Source: Frigididesulfovibrio sp031551885 (GTDB lineage: Bacteria > Desulfobacterota > Desulfovibrionia > Desulfovibrionales > Desulfovibrionaceae). Taken from it: a stretch of DNA of 64,000 nucleotides. Below, piece by piece: positions 1 to 9,046 of the stretch. Positions within the stretch are counted from its first letter, which is position 1; each line of letters begins with the position of its first letter. Under the pieces are notes generated by a model. The model saw nothing but the letters and a program-made list of their open reading frames with translations. It was not told the DNA's origin and did no database searches. The stretch lies in assembly GCA_031551885.1 (NCBI GenBank), contig JAVBMX010000010.1:1-64000 (forward strand), given 5' to 3'. The translations under genes and the position numbers were made by a program.

Positions 1-1
1 G

Positions 2-136
2 GCAAAGTTTAATGGCGTAAAGCGGAGTTTCGAACTCCACCTCAAAGAGTGCGAATGGCGCTACAACCAAGCGCTACCCCAGCTTCTCGACGGCCTCAAG
101 CTCTTGGTGGCAAAAAACAAAGACCTGATGGTCTAG
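2..136 (+). CDS. IS1595-family transposase, C-terminal end (cut by window start)
   Basis: The reading frame is open from base 2 to a TAG at 134-136 and gives the last 44 residues of a protein that starts before the window. It contains HLKECEWRYN preceded by KFNGV. That pattern is typical of the extreme C-terminus of IS1595/IS1016 (ISXO2-like) DDE transposases, which mobilise their insertion sequence by cut-and-paste. Neither the catalytic residues nor the left end of the element is in view. The 41 bases between the stop and the next gene may hold the right terminal repeat, but none was identified. Whether the element is intact cannot be judged here. Confidence 0.7.
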   Translation, partial: AKFNGVKRSFELHLKECEWRYNQALPQLLDGLKLLVAKNKDLMV

Positions 137-177
137 AGCCATCCCTTTTTGGGAAATCGCCTCTGGGGCGACGGAAC

Positions 178-1554
178 TTAAAAATTCAACTTAAAGCCCA
201 TGGAAGCGCCGGCAGCCTCTCCCGGCACATCTCCGGGGCTTCCCTCAAAGTTGCGTACCTCGCCGCCGAATTGAAACTGCAGGTTCTTGGCGACATCCAT
301 ATCCATATAGACGCCCGCCCCCTCCACACTGCTGCCGGGGCGCACGGGGGCATAAATGGGCGAGCTCTGATCCTGTGGGTTGACCGTCACCCGAGCGGCG
401 GTGCCGTTCTCCATCTTGTAACGCATACCGACTTCCGGCGGCGGCAGACCGTCCATATGCGACATGGTGGCACGGCCGCCGGGCAGGGGAGCCCGCCGAG
501 GGGAGATGCCTTCGGCCGGGTATTTACGCTCGGCGCTGAAGGAGACTTTTTCATCCCGGTTGGGACCATCCGCCTCGGAAGCATTGGTGGAAGCCTCGGG
601 CCGCTTGGCGGCCGACGACTGTTGGGTGCGGACGGGAGGCTCCACGCCGAAGGCCTTCAAGCCAAACTGCCGTGACGGTTTTTCCGTGTTTTTTCTTACC
701 CCGGGACGGATGGTCGGAGCCGCTTTCCCGGCGGGGAAAGACGACGAGGCCTTTGTCCCGCCGAGCGCGGCCCCCGGTGGGGAGGTTGCGACGGGCGGCT
801 TGGGGGTCGGTGGAGCGACGATTTTCGCCGGTGCGGAAGGCGTTGTCGGTGTTGCGGTCTGCGCGGGTTCTGCCGAAGCTTTCGCGGCCGGAGCGGGAGG
901 CGGCTTTACAGCCGGGCCGGTTGTCGAGGGCTGCGCGGGCGAAGATTTCAACGCTTCAGGGGAAGCGGGGGCTTCCGAACCGCCCGAGGCTCCCGGAGGG
1001 GACGAAGGCGGCTTGGCCGACGGCGTGACGGCGGTTTTTACCGGAACGGACAAAGCCGGGGATGCTTTATCGGCCGGAGCGGGTGAAGGTTTTCCGGCGG
1101 GTGAGGGGGCTGAGGGAGAGCGGACGGCTGGCGAAGGCGCCGGCTTGGAAGCCGTGCCGGGAGGGGCGGTCGGCGCGCTCTTGGCCGTCCCGGCGGTTGG
1201 TTTCACCGGAGGCGCTGCGGGCTTGGCTGTGATGGGCGGTTTGGCCGGCGTAGCGGCCGGTTTGGGAACCGAGGTCTTTTTCGGCGTGGAGGCGGCCGCG
1301 GCTTTTGTGGACGCGGGGCGGGCCGACGTCTTGCGGGCGGCGGGCACGGTGGCCGACTTGGACGTCGCGGGCCGCTTGGCGGCCGTTTTCGCCGAAGAGG
1401 GGGCGGCTTTTGCCACGTCGGATGTGGCGGACTTCGCCGCCTGCGCCGCCCATGCTTCCATAAAAGGCACGGCCGCGCATATCGATGCGACGACGCCGAT
1501 CACGCAGGCGTTCCGAAGCGCCATCCGGTAAAATTTTTCCCATTCGGACCGCAT
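178..1554 (-). CDS. Ala/Pro/Lys-rich exported protein with beta-rich C-terminus
   Basis: A 458-residue protein of unknown function. A hydrophobic segment (about residues 16-33) ending AWA-A looks like a signal peptide. Residues 40-330 are low complexity: Ala, Pro, Lys and Ser in loosely repeated PAK/SAP units, as in wall- or periplasm-spanning linkers. The last 90 residues are ordinary in composition, include short alternating hydrophobic stretches, and end in Phe, as many outer-membrane beta strands do. The start at 1554 has GGAGGGG just upstream. A longer open frame to 1824 has no such site and was not used. It may anchor something to the outer membrane, but that is inference. No homologue family was recognised. 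Confidence 0.75.
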   Translation of the reverse strand: MRSEWEKFYRMALRNACVIGVVASICAAVPFMEAWAAQAAKSATSDVAKAAPSSAKTAAKRPATSKSATVPAARKTSARPASTKAAAASTPKKTSVPKPAATPAKPPITAKPAAPPVKPTAGTAKSAPTAPPGTASKPAPSPAVRSPSAPSPAGKPSPAPADKASPALSVPVKTAVTPSAKPPSSPPGASGGSEAPASPEALKSSPAQPSTTGPAVKPPPAPAAKASAEPAQTATPTTPSAPAKIVAPPTPKPPVATSPPGAALGGTKASSSFPAGKAAPTIRPGVRKNTEKPSRQFGLKAFGVEPPVRTQQSSAAKRPEASTNASEADGPNRDEKVSFSAERKYPAEGISPRRAPLPGGRATMSHMDGLPPPEVGMRYKMENGTAARVTVNPQDQSSPIYAPVRPGSSVEGAGVYMDMDVAKNLQFQFGGEVRNFEGSPGDVPGEAAGASMGFKLNF

Positions 1555-1797
1555 GCCGCCCCTCCGGTTATGCTGTACGGCCGACCAACAGACTTTTTTA
1601 GTTGGAACAAGTCTAGACTTTTTTTTATTCCTCGGCAAGGGGGTTATGCAATGAGAGTATCTTGACGGGGCATTCGGCCGAAATGCGTCGGCTCGGCATG
1701 CACGCAAGCGGACCCGCAAACAGGAAAGCCCCCTGAACCATACCCGCGCGTTGCGGCAACTCCCTTTGAGGGAAACGCCGCGCAAAATTTTTCTGAG

Positions 1798-1824
1798 GTG
1801 TTCGGGCGCGAAACGCCCGAACAC
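1798..1824. other. perfect inverted repeat in the leader of the gene at 1952
   Basis: GTGTTCGGGCG at 1798-1808 and CGCCCGAACAC at 1814-1824 form an 11-bp perfect stem with a 5-base loop and no following T run. It lies in the 397-bp gap between two divergent genes, about 130 bases upstream of the start at 1952. It could be an operator or a leader hairpin. The rest of the gap shows only a short palindrome, AAGTCTAGACTT, near 1610. Confidence 0.4.
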
Positions 1825-1951
1825 GGGTCACTCCGAGACGGGCCGCTCTTCGCGCCTTGTTTCACGGCGGCCGACGTGCGATACTCCAACGAACGGCCGG
1901 TCGACCGCACAGAGCCGCCGGGCCGCGAAATTTTTCCGGGAGCAACGATAT

Positions 1952-3517
1952 ATGCCGGCACTCATTATGTTTTTGAACGGTTTGGCCATCATGGTCTTTG
2001 AAATGGTCGGGGCCAGATTGTTGGCCCCCTGGCTCGGCACCTCGGTGGTGGTCTGGACCAGCCTGATCGGGGTGATTCTGGCCGGCCTGAGCCTGGGATA
2101 TTGGCTGGGCGGAAGATTTGCGGACTCCACCCTCAAAGCCGTTCCGGACAAAAAAAAGAACCGCGAGGAAGCCGACGCCGCGTTGCGACGGGCCTGGGCC
2201 CTGCTTTCCCGGATCCTTCTGGCGGCGGCGGCCTTTGTGGTCTGCGCGGCTCTGCTCCAGGACTCCCTCCTCCCTTACCTGAGCAAGGCGATTGCCTCCC
2301 TGCACATGGCCACCCTGGCCGCCGCGCTGCTGCTGTTCGCCGTGCCGAGCGTCCTGTGCGGCATGGTCTCGCCCTATGTGCTCCGGATTGCCATCCAAGA
2401 CAACCCCCGCGCCGGCGGCACCATCGGCGCGCTCACGGCCCTTTCCACCATCGGCAGCATCGTGGGCACCTTTCTGGGCGGTTTCGTGCTGATTTCCTTT
2501 TTCGGCAGCCGGGAAATAACCTTGGGCGTGGCCGTCTGTCTGCTGACGGCGGCCTGCTGCGCCAAGGCCAGGCCCTTGGCTCCCAAGTTCATGATCGTCG
2601 GTCTGATCGTGGCCTGCGCCCTGCTCAGCCGAATTTCCACCATGGCCCAGGCCGAGGCGGGCATTCATATCCGCGAAAGCGCCTACAACACCATGCGCGT
2701 CAGCGGAGGCACCCTGGACGGCCGGCCGACGCGTTTTCTGCTGACCGACCCCGGCAGCAGCCAGTCCGGCATGTACCTGGATGAACCCACGGATCTCGCC
2801 TTCAGCTATACCCGCTGGTACGCCCTGGCCACCCGCATGCATCCTTCGGCCAAACGCGTGCTGATGCTTGGCGGCGGCGGTTTTTCCATTCCAAAATGGA
2901 TTCTCGCGGGAAAGTCCGGGCTTGATCCCGCCGGCGTGCTTATCGACACCGTGGAACTCGACCCCGGCATCACCGGCGTGGCCCGCGACTTCTTTCAGTT
3001 GCCCGTTGAGTCGCCCCATCTGCGCATCCATCACGAAGACGCCCGCATCTTTTTAAACAGGCAAGCGGCGGAGGTGAAGGGCGACGACGGCCCGTACGAT
3101 CTCATTTTCGGCGACGTGTTCAACTCCTATTACACGGTTCCCTTTCACATGGGTACCGTGGAGGCGGCGCAGCGCATCCACGCCCTGCTGGCCAAAGACG
3201 GCATCTTTATGATGAACGTGATCGCCGCCGTCGAGGGCGACAACGGCAGACTGCTGCGCGGCATTCACGCGGCCTTTGCCGAGGTGTTCGACGAGGTCTA
3301 CATCTTTCCCGTGCAGATGCCGGGCAGGCCCGACATCGTGCAGAACGTCATGCTTCTGGCGTTTCGCACCCCCCGCCCCCTGCCGGTGGACGACGTCAAA
3401 CATCCCGAGTTGGCCCGCTTCTGGCCCAACCGGTATACCCATCCCCTGGAAACGGACGTTCCCGCCCTGCGTGACAACTTCGCTCCCGTGGAACGCTACA
3501 CGCTGGGGTATCATTAA
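1952..3517 (+). CDS. membrane-fused spermidine synthase-like protein
   Basis: A 521-residue protein. The N-terminal 210 or so residues are a bundle of hydrophobic helices (first helix LIMFLNGLAIMVFEMVGARL). The C-terminal half is a Rossmann methyltransferase-like fold of the polyamine aminopropyltransferase family, with the nucleotide-binding loop VLMLGGGGF, the acidic strand-end VELDPG and a YDLIFGDVFN segment. Such fused proteins are annotated as spermidine-synthase-like, but the polyamine substrate is unproven. The start at 1952 has GGGAG about 8 bases upstream and begins at the first membrane helix. An in-frame extension to 1751 is poorly supported. The catalytic GDVF replaces the usual GD(S/A)xDP, so activity may differ from true SpeE. 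Confidence 0.8.
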   Translation: MPALIMFLNGLAIMVFEMVGARLLAPWLGTSVVVWTSLIGVILAGLSLGYWLGGRFADSTLKAVPDKKKNREEADAALRRAWALLSRILLAAAAFVVCAALLQDSLLPYLSKAIASLHMATLAAALLLFAVPSVLCGMVSPYVLRIAIQDNPRAGGTIGALTALSTIGSIVGTFLGGFVLISFFGSREITLGVAVCLLTAACCAKARPLAPKFMIVGLIVACALLSRISTMAQAEAGIHIRESAYNTMRVSGGTLDGRPTRFLLTDPGSSQSGMYLDEPTDLAFSYTRWYALATRMHPSAKRVLMLGGGGFSIPKWILAGKSGLDPAGVLIDTVELDPGITGVARDFFQLPVESPHLRIHHEDARIFLNRQAAEVKGDDGPYDLIFGDVFNSYYTVPFHMGTVEAAQRIHALLAKDGIFMMNVIAAVEGDNGRLLRGIHAAFAEVFDEVYIFPVQMPGRPDIVQNVMLLAFRTPRPLPVDDVKHPELARFWPNRYTHPLETDVPALRDNFAPVERYTLGYH

Positions 3518-3655
3518 ATTCGTCCATCAGGAGACGCGCTATTTTCTAACTCTCTGGCCGGACGGGCAAAAAACGGCTAAGCAAAAAATGAGGGTTTTTT
3601 TTCGTCTCCACTTCCCGACGCGACACCACATCGCCCCCCACCCCGTGAGGCCCGC

Positions 3656-5071
3656 ATGGAAAATCGAATCCTGTCCCCACTTGAAGCCCGGATCCTGCCC
3701 TGGCTGGTGGCCGTGGCCTTTTTCATGGAAACCCTGGACGCGACCATCCTGAACACGGCCCTGCCCGCCATGGCCGAAAGTCTGGGGAACAACCCTCTGC
3801 AGATGCAGGCCGTGGTCATTTCCTATCTGCTCACCGTGGCCCTGCTGATTCCGGCCTCGGGCTGGATAACCGACCGTTTCGGCATCCGCCCGGTGTTTAT
3901 CGCGGCCTTTCTCATTTTCGGCCTGGGGTCGCTGTTGTGCGCCCTCTCGCCTTCTCTGCCCTTGATTACCGCAGCTCGGGTGCTCCAGGGCATCGGCGGA
4001 TCTCTGCTCGCGCCCGTGGGCAGATTGAGCGTGCTCAAAGCCTACCCGCGAGAAGACCTGGTCGCGGTCTTGAGTTTCATCACCATTCCCGGCCTGATCG
4101 GGCCGCTGCTCGGCCCCACCTTGGGCGGATTTCTGGTCAAGTATGCCACCTGGCATTGGATTTTCCTGATCAATATTCCCGTCGGCATCCTCGGCGCGGT
4201 TGCGGCCCTGCGCTTTATGCCCAACCTGCCCAAGCCGGAGAAGCCCGAACCGTTCGATCGCTGGGGTTTCGTGCTTTTTGGCATCGCGATGATCGCCATC
4301 ACCATGGCCTTTGAAGGCGTGGGCGAACTGCACCTGGCGATTACCCCCATGGTGCTGCTGTTCTTTTTCGGCCTGACCTGCCTTATCGTCTACTGCCTGC
4401 ACGCCCTGCGAGCCCCGCATCCGCTGTTCAGCCCCGAACTGTTCCACACCCGCAACTTCACCGTGGGCATACTCGGCAACCTGTTCGCCCGGCTGGGAAA
4501 CGGAGCCATGCCCTTTCTCACCCCCCTGCTGCTGCAGCTGGGCCTTGGGTTTTCTCCCCTGAAGGCCGGTCTGACCATGATCCCCATGACCATATCCGCC
4601 ATGCTGGCCAAGCAACTCATTCAGCCCCTGCTCGACAGGCTCGGCTACCGCAAACTGCTGATCGGCAACACCCTGTGCCTCGGCGCGCTCATCGCCTGCT
4701 TTTCCTTCATCGATAAGGAAACGCCCTACCTGGAAATCATCCTTCTGTTCAGCGTCTTCGGCGTGGTCAATTCCATGCAGTTCACGGCCATGAACACCTT
4801 GACCCTGATCGACGTTCCCGGCCGATACGCCGCCGCCGGCAACGGGATGCTCTCGGTGGTCATGCAGGTTTCCATGGGGATGGGCGTGGCCTGCGCGGCC
4901 GCGATCCTTGGAGAGTTTTCCGGGTTGCGCACCGCCGCGCCTCCGCTGGACGTTCTCGACGCCTTCCACAAGACCTACCTGTGCCTCGGCGTTATGGCGG
5001 CAATTTCAGCGGCGATATTCTCGCACGCCCGGCGCATGGACAAAAAAAATCCGGAAGCCCCGGCCCATTAG
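3656..5071 (+). CDS. DHA2-type drug/proton antiporter (MdtD/EmrB-like MFS)
   Basis: A 471-residue multi-pass protein of the major facilitator superfamily. The first helix carries ETLDATILNTALP, the motif that marks DHA2 pumps. It is followed by the loop motif GWITDRFGIRPVF (motif A) and, in helix 5, PGLIGPLLGPTLGG (the antiporter motif C). These features indicate proton-driven export of small hydrophobic compounds across the inner membrane. The closest named type is MdtD. GTGAGG lies 5 bases before the start. It sits 138 bases after the spermidine-synthase-like gene in the same direction, so co-transcription is possible. The substrate cannot be read from sequence. Confidence 0.88.
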   Translation: MENRILSPLEARILPWLVAVAFFMETLDATILNTALPAMAESLGNNPLQMQAVVISYLLTVALLIPASGWITDRFGIRPVFIAAFLIFGLGSLLCALSPSLPLITAARVLQGIGGSLLAPVGRLSVLKAYPREDLVAVLSFITIPGLIGPLLGPTLGGFLVKYATWHWIFLINIPVGILGAVAALRFMPNLPKPEKPEPFDRWGFVLFGIAMIAITMAFEGVGELHLAITPMVLLFFFGLTCLIVYCLHALRAPHPLFSPELFHTRNFTVGILGNLFARLGNGAMPFLTPLLLQLGLGFSPLKAGLTMIPMTISAMLAKQLIQPLLDRLGYRKLLIGNTLCLGALIACFSFIDKETPYLEIILLFSVFGVVNSMQFTAMNTLTLIDVPGRYAAAGNGMLSVVMQVSMGMGVACAAAILGEFSGLRTAAPPLDVLDAFHKTYLCLGVMAAISAAIFSHARRMDKKNPEAPAH

Positions 5072-5392
5072 CCCCCCATTAAGCCGGGAGACTCAAACAG
5101 GGCTGCATAGGTTTACCGGCCGGAAACTCCCGCAATGTGACAAGGTCGTCTTGCAACAACGCGTACGGCATCCCAATCCCCCTTGGCAGGGGATTGAATC
5201 CCCCTGTCCCCCACTGTCGGCAAACCCGTGCTTTGCACGCCCGCGAAAACACCCCACCTCTTCAGGAATGCCTCCGCTTCAGGCGGCATCTTTCCTCGTT
5301 CCATGCGTTCCCCGCGCGGCGACTACCAACGATGCGCCCATGCGCCGCTTCGCTTACGCCTCCAGAGACAACCGAGGCTCCGGCCCTCGTTC
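5072..5392. repeat. intergenic region with degenerate GTCGGCAA-type repeat
   Basis: This 390-bp gap (to 5461) holds no convincing gene. At 5180-5240 it carries a GGGGATTGAATCCCC palindrome and a CCCCCACTGTCGGCAAACCCGTGC stretch (two halves given as one motif). These match one arm of the hairpin repeats at 21205, 43366 and 52850 and the flank at 60090. The second arm is eroded here. Further short inverted repeats (CCGCTTCAGGCGG at 5274-5286) follow. Confidence 0.5.
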
Positions 5393-5424
5393 TTGCCTTC
5401 TCCGCCCGGCCACTATACTATAAT
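5393..5424 (+). promoter_or_regulatory. possible sigma-70 promoter
   Basis: Overlapping -10 candidates TATACT (5414-5419) and TATAAT (5419-5424) lie 38 bases before the zinc-ribbon gene. The only nearby -35-like hexamer, TTGCCT (5393-5398), is 15 or 20 bases away, so the -35 match is poor. Confidence 0.35.
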
Positions 5425-5461
5425 GCCAATATTCACCCCGGCGATTTAGGGAAGTACCCGC

Positions 5462-7582
5462 ATGCTCATCCGCTGCCCTCACTGCGAATACGCGCGCACC
5501 ATAAGCGCGACCAAAATTCCCAACACGGCGGAAGTGGCCACCTGCCCCAAGTGCAAGTCCCGCTTCCGTTTCCGTACGCTCGATCCGGATGAGAAGCCTA
5601 CCCACACGCCGCCGGAGGCCCCCAAAGAAAAAGCTCCGGCCGATATCTGGGAAGCGGTGGACGCCCTTTCACGCTCTCTGCCACCGCCGGCAGGCAAGGG
5701 GCAAGCTGCTCCCGACAACAATCGCGGGCGGAAGCGCGATGCCGGCAGGGAAGCGCCGATCCGCGAACCTCAGCGCAGGCGCAGCGATTACCCCGACTAC
5801 CAACCCGAGCAATCCGGAGAACCGAAGCGCAGATGCGGCGACACACCCGCGCCCGGAACGCCGAGACGCCGCCGGGAAGACCAGCCCGCCCCTGCCGAAG
5901 GTCCGAGACGCCGGCGGGATGATTGGGTTCCCCCTGCCGAACCGACCGGGTACCAAAACGAAAATCGTTTTTCCACCGCGCGGGACCCGGATCCCGCCCC
6001 GGACCATGAGGCGTCCGCCTTTTCCGACGAAGCGCGTCCTGCGCGTGAAGACCATCCCGCGCAGGACGCCGAGCCGAGACGCCGTCACGACGATCCGATC
6101 GAATTGGCCGACGAGTCGCGGCGCAGACGTGAAGAAGAACGCGCGACCCGCCGCGCGGCCGAACAGGGACCCAACCTGTTGGCCAAAGGCGCGACGGCGG
6201 CCGCAGCAGCCGTCAAAGCTCCCCTGGCCTGGGCCATACGCAAATTTACCCAGCCCCCGGCGGAATCCGCCGCGGAACCCGTCGAGGACGCGCCGCACCA
6301 GCGACATAGGCCACTCGAAGTCGAACGCGGCAGCGAATACATGCCCGCCGGCGTCGAACCTGCCGCACAGCCTTCCGCCGTCATTCCCGCCGAATCTGCG
6401 GAACCGGAAGCGCTGATCGTGACGCGAATGCCCCTCGCTCCACCGGTGGCCGACCCGGCCCCCTTTGAGGCGGAACAGGCCGGTCCGAGCTGGGAGCCCC
6501 AAGAGCAGGCCGCCCCGTCCATGCCCCACACCGAGGCGAAGCCCGCCGCGCATAAGGCTGTGGAGGAGCCGACCGAAAGCGAAGAACAGCCTTTGGCGGA
6601 AGAATCCACGCAAACCCACGCCGAAGCCGAGGAACAGCCGGCGGCACGGGAGGCCCAACCGACCGAAGAAGCTGAAAAAGCCGAAGCGGCCGAGATGGAG
6701 GAGATTGGCGAGAGTCGGGCAGCCGAAACAGCGACCGAAACCGAGGAGCGGCTCCTCGAGTCGGAGGCCGCTCAAGCCCAGGACCCCGGTGTTCTCCCCC
6801 AAGCCTTGGGGATTCCCAGGGGACGGGCGACCCCTCCGGCATCCTCCGCCGGCCCCGCCGTGTTTCCTTACTCCGCCGACGACACCGCTTCCCCCGAAGA
6901 ACGAGTTGCCCGCGATATGCTCCTTCTGCGCGAAGAGGGGGAACGCCCCACCCGCGATCTGGGCCATATCGACCAGTGGGCGCACGACGCTGACGGCGAT
7001 CCGGAGGGGTACACCGACATTCCCTGGGAAAACCAGGAAGCGCACGGACGTTTCGGCGGCTTTGTCGCCACCGTGCGGGGGATGCTCCTGCGCCCGACAT
7101 CCTTTTTCTCCGGCATGCCCGCTTACGGGTCCCTTGCTCCGGCCTACCTGTTTTTCATCATTCAGTCGTATATCGCCCTGCTGTGTACGCTGCTGTGGCG
7201 GCTGGCCGTTTCCACCGCGCTCAACGACGCCGATCTGTTCCCCCCCACCCGACTGGGGTTGCCCATTTTGCTGCTGCTCACCCCGCTGTTCATGGGCCTT
7301 ATGCTTATGTTCTGCACGGGGGTCATCAGAACCTTCCTGCGAATCATGGCTCCGGAGCAGGCGGACTTCCCCGCCGCGTTCAAAGTCATCTGCTACGCGT
7401 CGTCGGCGTTCGTCTTCTGCGTCATTCCCCTCCTCGGCCCGGCGGTCGGATGGGTCTGGTTCGCCACCACGATGGTCTGCGGTTTTCGTAACGCCCTCGG
7501 CCTTTCCTGGTCCATGGCGGGCCTGACCGCGCTGCTGCCGGCGGTGCTGCTGCCCGGTTCCATGGCCGCGCTTTTCTTCTGA
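5462..7582 (+). CDS. zinc-ribbon, charged-repeat and YIP1-like membrane protein
   Basis: A 706-residue protein in three parts. Residues 4-32 are a zinc ribbon of the MJ0042 type (CPHC and CPKC pairs, then FRFRTLD). Residues 40-500 are low complexity: first Arg-rich units of the form PRRRRDD repeated five or six times, then Ala/Glu/Pro-rich sequence. The last 190 residues hold a YIP1-like bundle of about five membrane helices (GSLAPAYLFFIIQ onward). MJ0042 ribbons fused to membrane domains are common in Desulfovibrio-type genomes, but the role is unknown. The positively charged repeat followed by an acidic tract could mediate self-interaction (inference). A strong terminator follows at 7607. 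Confidence 0.8.
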   Translation: MLIRCPHCEYARTISATKIPNTAEVATCPKCKSRFRFRTLDPDEKPTHTPPEAPKEKAPADIWEAVDALSRSLPPPAGKGQAAPDNNRGRKRDAGREAPIREPQRRRSDYPDYQPEQSGEPKRRCGDTPAPGTPRRRREDQPAPAEGPRRRRDDWVPPAEPTGYQNENRFSTARDPDPAPDHEASAFSDEARPAREDHPAQDAEPRRRHDDPIELADESRRRREEERATRRAAEQGPNLLAKGATAAAAAVKAPLAWAIRKFTQPPAESAAEPVEDAPHQRHRPLEVERGSEYMPAGVEPAAQPSAVIPAESAEPEALIVTRMPLAPPVADPAPFEAEQAGPSWEPQEQAAPSMPHTEAKPAAHKAVEEPTESEEQPLAEESTQTHAEAEEQPAAREAQPTEEAEKAEAAEMEEIGESRAAETATETEERLLESEAAQAQDPGVLPQALGIPRGRATPPASSAGPAVFPYSADDTASPEERVARDMLLLREEGERPTRDLGHIDQWAHDADGDPEGYTDIPWENQEAHGRFGGFVATVRGMLLRPTSFFSGMPAYGSLAPAYLFFIIQSYIALLCTLLWRLAVSTALNDADLFPPTRLGLPILLLLTPLFMGLMLMFCTGVIRTFLRIMAPEQADFPAAFKVICYASSAFVFCVIPLLGPAVGWVWFATTMVCGFRNALGLSWSMAGLTALLPAVLLPGSMAALFF

Positions 7583-7606
7583 CGCGAATCCCCCTCACCC
7601 GTACCC

Positions 7607-7640
7607 CGCGCCGCCGGCCTGTCCGACGGCGCGTTTTTTT
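7607..7640 (+). terminator. intrinsic terminator after the YIP1-like gene
   Basis: CGCGCCG (7607-7613) pairs with CGGCGCG (7627-7633), followed by seven T. It begins 25 bases past the stop codon. Confidence 0.85.
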
Positions 7641-7696
7641 GTCGGCGCACTTCGTAAGACCCACCAACCTTTCCGCTGTGTTTTCACATAGGGTAT

Positions 7697-7814
7697 CTTC
7701 ACTTTGAAAATGTTTGTGAAACCATAGTTCAAAAGACTTCCGAACGAACCCGCAAGCGAGTGTCAGCTTACGCTGCCACTGGAGCAAATCAACTTTTCAA
7801 AGTTGATTTGCTCC
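7697..7814. repeat. dispersed repeat A, copy 1
   Basis: It shares with 10665-10791 the blocks CACTTTGAAA, TGGAACCATA-like, CTTCCGAACGA, CCCGCAAGC and GCTTACGC in the same order and spacing. It ends in a perfect 13-bp hairpin, GGAGCAAATCAAC / GTTGATTTGCTCC (7781-7814). It lies in the 370-bp gap between the terminator at 7607 and the lipoprotein gene. No coding sequence is visible. It looks like a small non-autonomous element. Confidence 0.65.
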
Positions 7815-7952
7815 AGCCATCAAAAAACCGGCCGGCTCCCCGCTCCACCTATTGGCGTTTTTTTTGCAAAGACTCTTCGCGGGCCTTCCGAAACGGCACT
7901 TTTTTGACGTCGTTCTTGCGAAAGGTTCGATCTTCATCGCCAAGAGGTTGCC

Positions 7953-8720
7953 ATGCAGCGTTTCCTGCTTCTTCTCTTCCTTGTGCTCGTGAGCGGCTGC
8001 GCCACGGGGCGAGGCGTCGACGAGTACGTGGAGTTCAGCCCCGCGACCAAGTCAAAAATCTACCGCGACCAATGGGTGCACCGCTCGCCGCCGGAAGTGC
8101 ACGTCCGCCCGGCGCACGCGGCCGGAAGCTCCTACAAGGTCCTGTTCATCCCGTTTCGGGTGACCCAGCCCTCAGCCGATCCCAACATCATGGGCTACAC
8201 CGTGGCTCGGGTGGTCTGGCAAACGTGGCTCTCCATGCAATTGTTCCCGGCCATGGAATTTTCCGGCGAACCCACCCCTTACCGCCGGGATCTCGCCGTG
8301 GCCTTGGCCCGGCAACGCGGCGCGGACATCGTGGTGGGCGGTTTCGTCACCTACCTCTACGCCGGCGGAACGGCGGGGGATTCCCAACTCGCCTTGCAAA
8401 TTGAAGCTCTTGACGCCAACTCCGGGCAAGTGATTTGGTCCTTTGCCCAAAGCGGTCTTATGCCCGCCTCGCGCACGCAGGATTATTTTTTGTTCTCGGT
8501 CAAAACCCGCCTGCCCTCCGATCCCATCCAGGCCATCGCCAGAGCCATCGCCGGCGACACGGGAACGGTCATTCAGGACTGGCTCAGCGAACCCACGCCG
8601 GAATCGCAAACACAACGTCTTGACCGCCAAACCCGCGACGCCCTCTTTTCTCCGCCCGACCCGGTGCCGGCCCCTCGTGTCGCGCCGCAAGTTCCGGTAC
8701 GCGACGACCGAGCTTTCTAG
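7953..8720 (+). CDS. outer- or inner-membrane lipoprotein, unknown function
   Basis: A 255-residue protein whose signal sequence ends in a lipobox (LVSGC, Cys16), so it should be lipidated and exported. The body has a mixed alpha/beta pattern, with YKVLFIPFRV near residue 70 and GADIVVGGFVTYLYAGG near residue 130. This resembles the family of small lipoproteins that assemble at the envelope by an LpoB/CsgG-like fold, but the match is too weak to name one. Residues 225-255 are Pro-rich. AAGAGG precedes the start. It appears monocistronic, with a terminator at 8875. Confidence 0.75.
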   Translation: MQRFLLLLFLVLVSGCATGRGVDEYVEFSPATKSKIYRDQWVHRSPPEVHVRPAHAAGSSYKVLFIPFRVTQPSADPNIMGYTVARVVWQTWLSMQLFPAMEFSGEPTPYRRDLAVALARQRGADIVVGGFVTYLYAGGTAGDSQLALQIEALDANSGQVIWSFAQSGLMPASRTQDYFLFSVKTRLPSDPIQAIARAIAGDTGTVIQDWLSEPTPESQTQRLDRQTRDALFSPPDPVPAPRVAPQVPVRDDRAF

Positions 8721-8874
8721 AACAGGACCATATTGATTTGGGGTGGGGCCATCGCGCCCAAACCCGACGGTTGCGCACACCGAGCGTTCACAGCCTGTTC
8801 GTACTTTATTCAACAGTTTTCGCTGGTTGGTTGAGTTGCGCACAATGTTCCAAATCGACACAGCGCCTTGGGAA

Positions 8875-8911
8875 CAAAAATAAACCGCCCTTTTAGGGGC
8901 GGTTTATTTTT
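8875..8911. terminator. bidirectional intrinsic terminator
   Basis: TAAACCGCCC (8881-8890) and GGGCGGTTTA (8897-8906) form a perfect 10-bp stem flanked by AAAAA on the left and TTTTT on the right, so it can work in both directions. It separates the rightward lipoprotein gene from leftward rpsT. The 154 bases before it show nothing else. Confidence 0.9.
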
Positions 8912-8993
8912 GCGCGTGAGCCGGGATTGCAGACGGCTTCATGCGTTCGCTTCAATCAAAGATCCGGGCCGCCCACAGGACGACCCGGATCTT

Positions 8994-9028
8994 AAAAAGC
9001 CGACGGGGCACCTCAAAGCGCCCCGTCG
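8994..9028 (-). terminator. rpsT terminator
   Basis: CGACGGGGC (9001-9009) pairs with GCCCCGTCG (9020-9028). Read leftward it is followed by GGCTTTTT. A second stem, GATCCGGG / CCCGGATC at 8961-8991, lies just beyond and may back it up. Confidence 0.85.
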
Positions 9029-9046
9029 AAAAACACTCAGCGTGCT

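Noticed and set aside
464..1531. Long open frame opposite the Ala/Pro-rich exported protein gene
   Set aside because: It is the Gly/Ala-rich mirror of a GC-rich repeat gene, has no ribosome site and no domain. The leftward frame has a signal peptide and a good start.
3539..4969. Leftward 476-codon frame opposite the DHA2 pump
   Set aside because: It is Gln/Gly/His-rich, which is the typical composition of an antisense shadow of a membrane protein gene.
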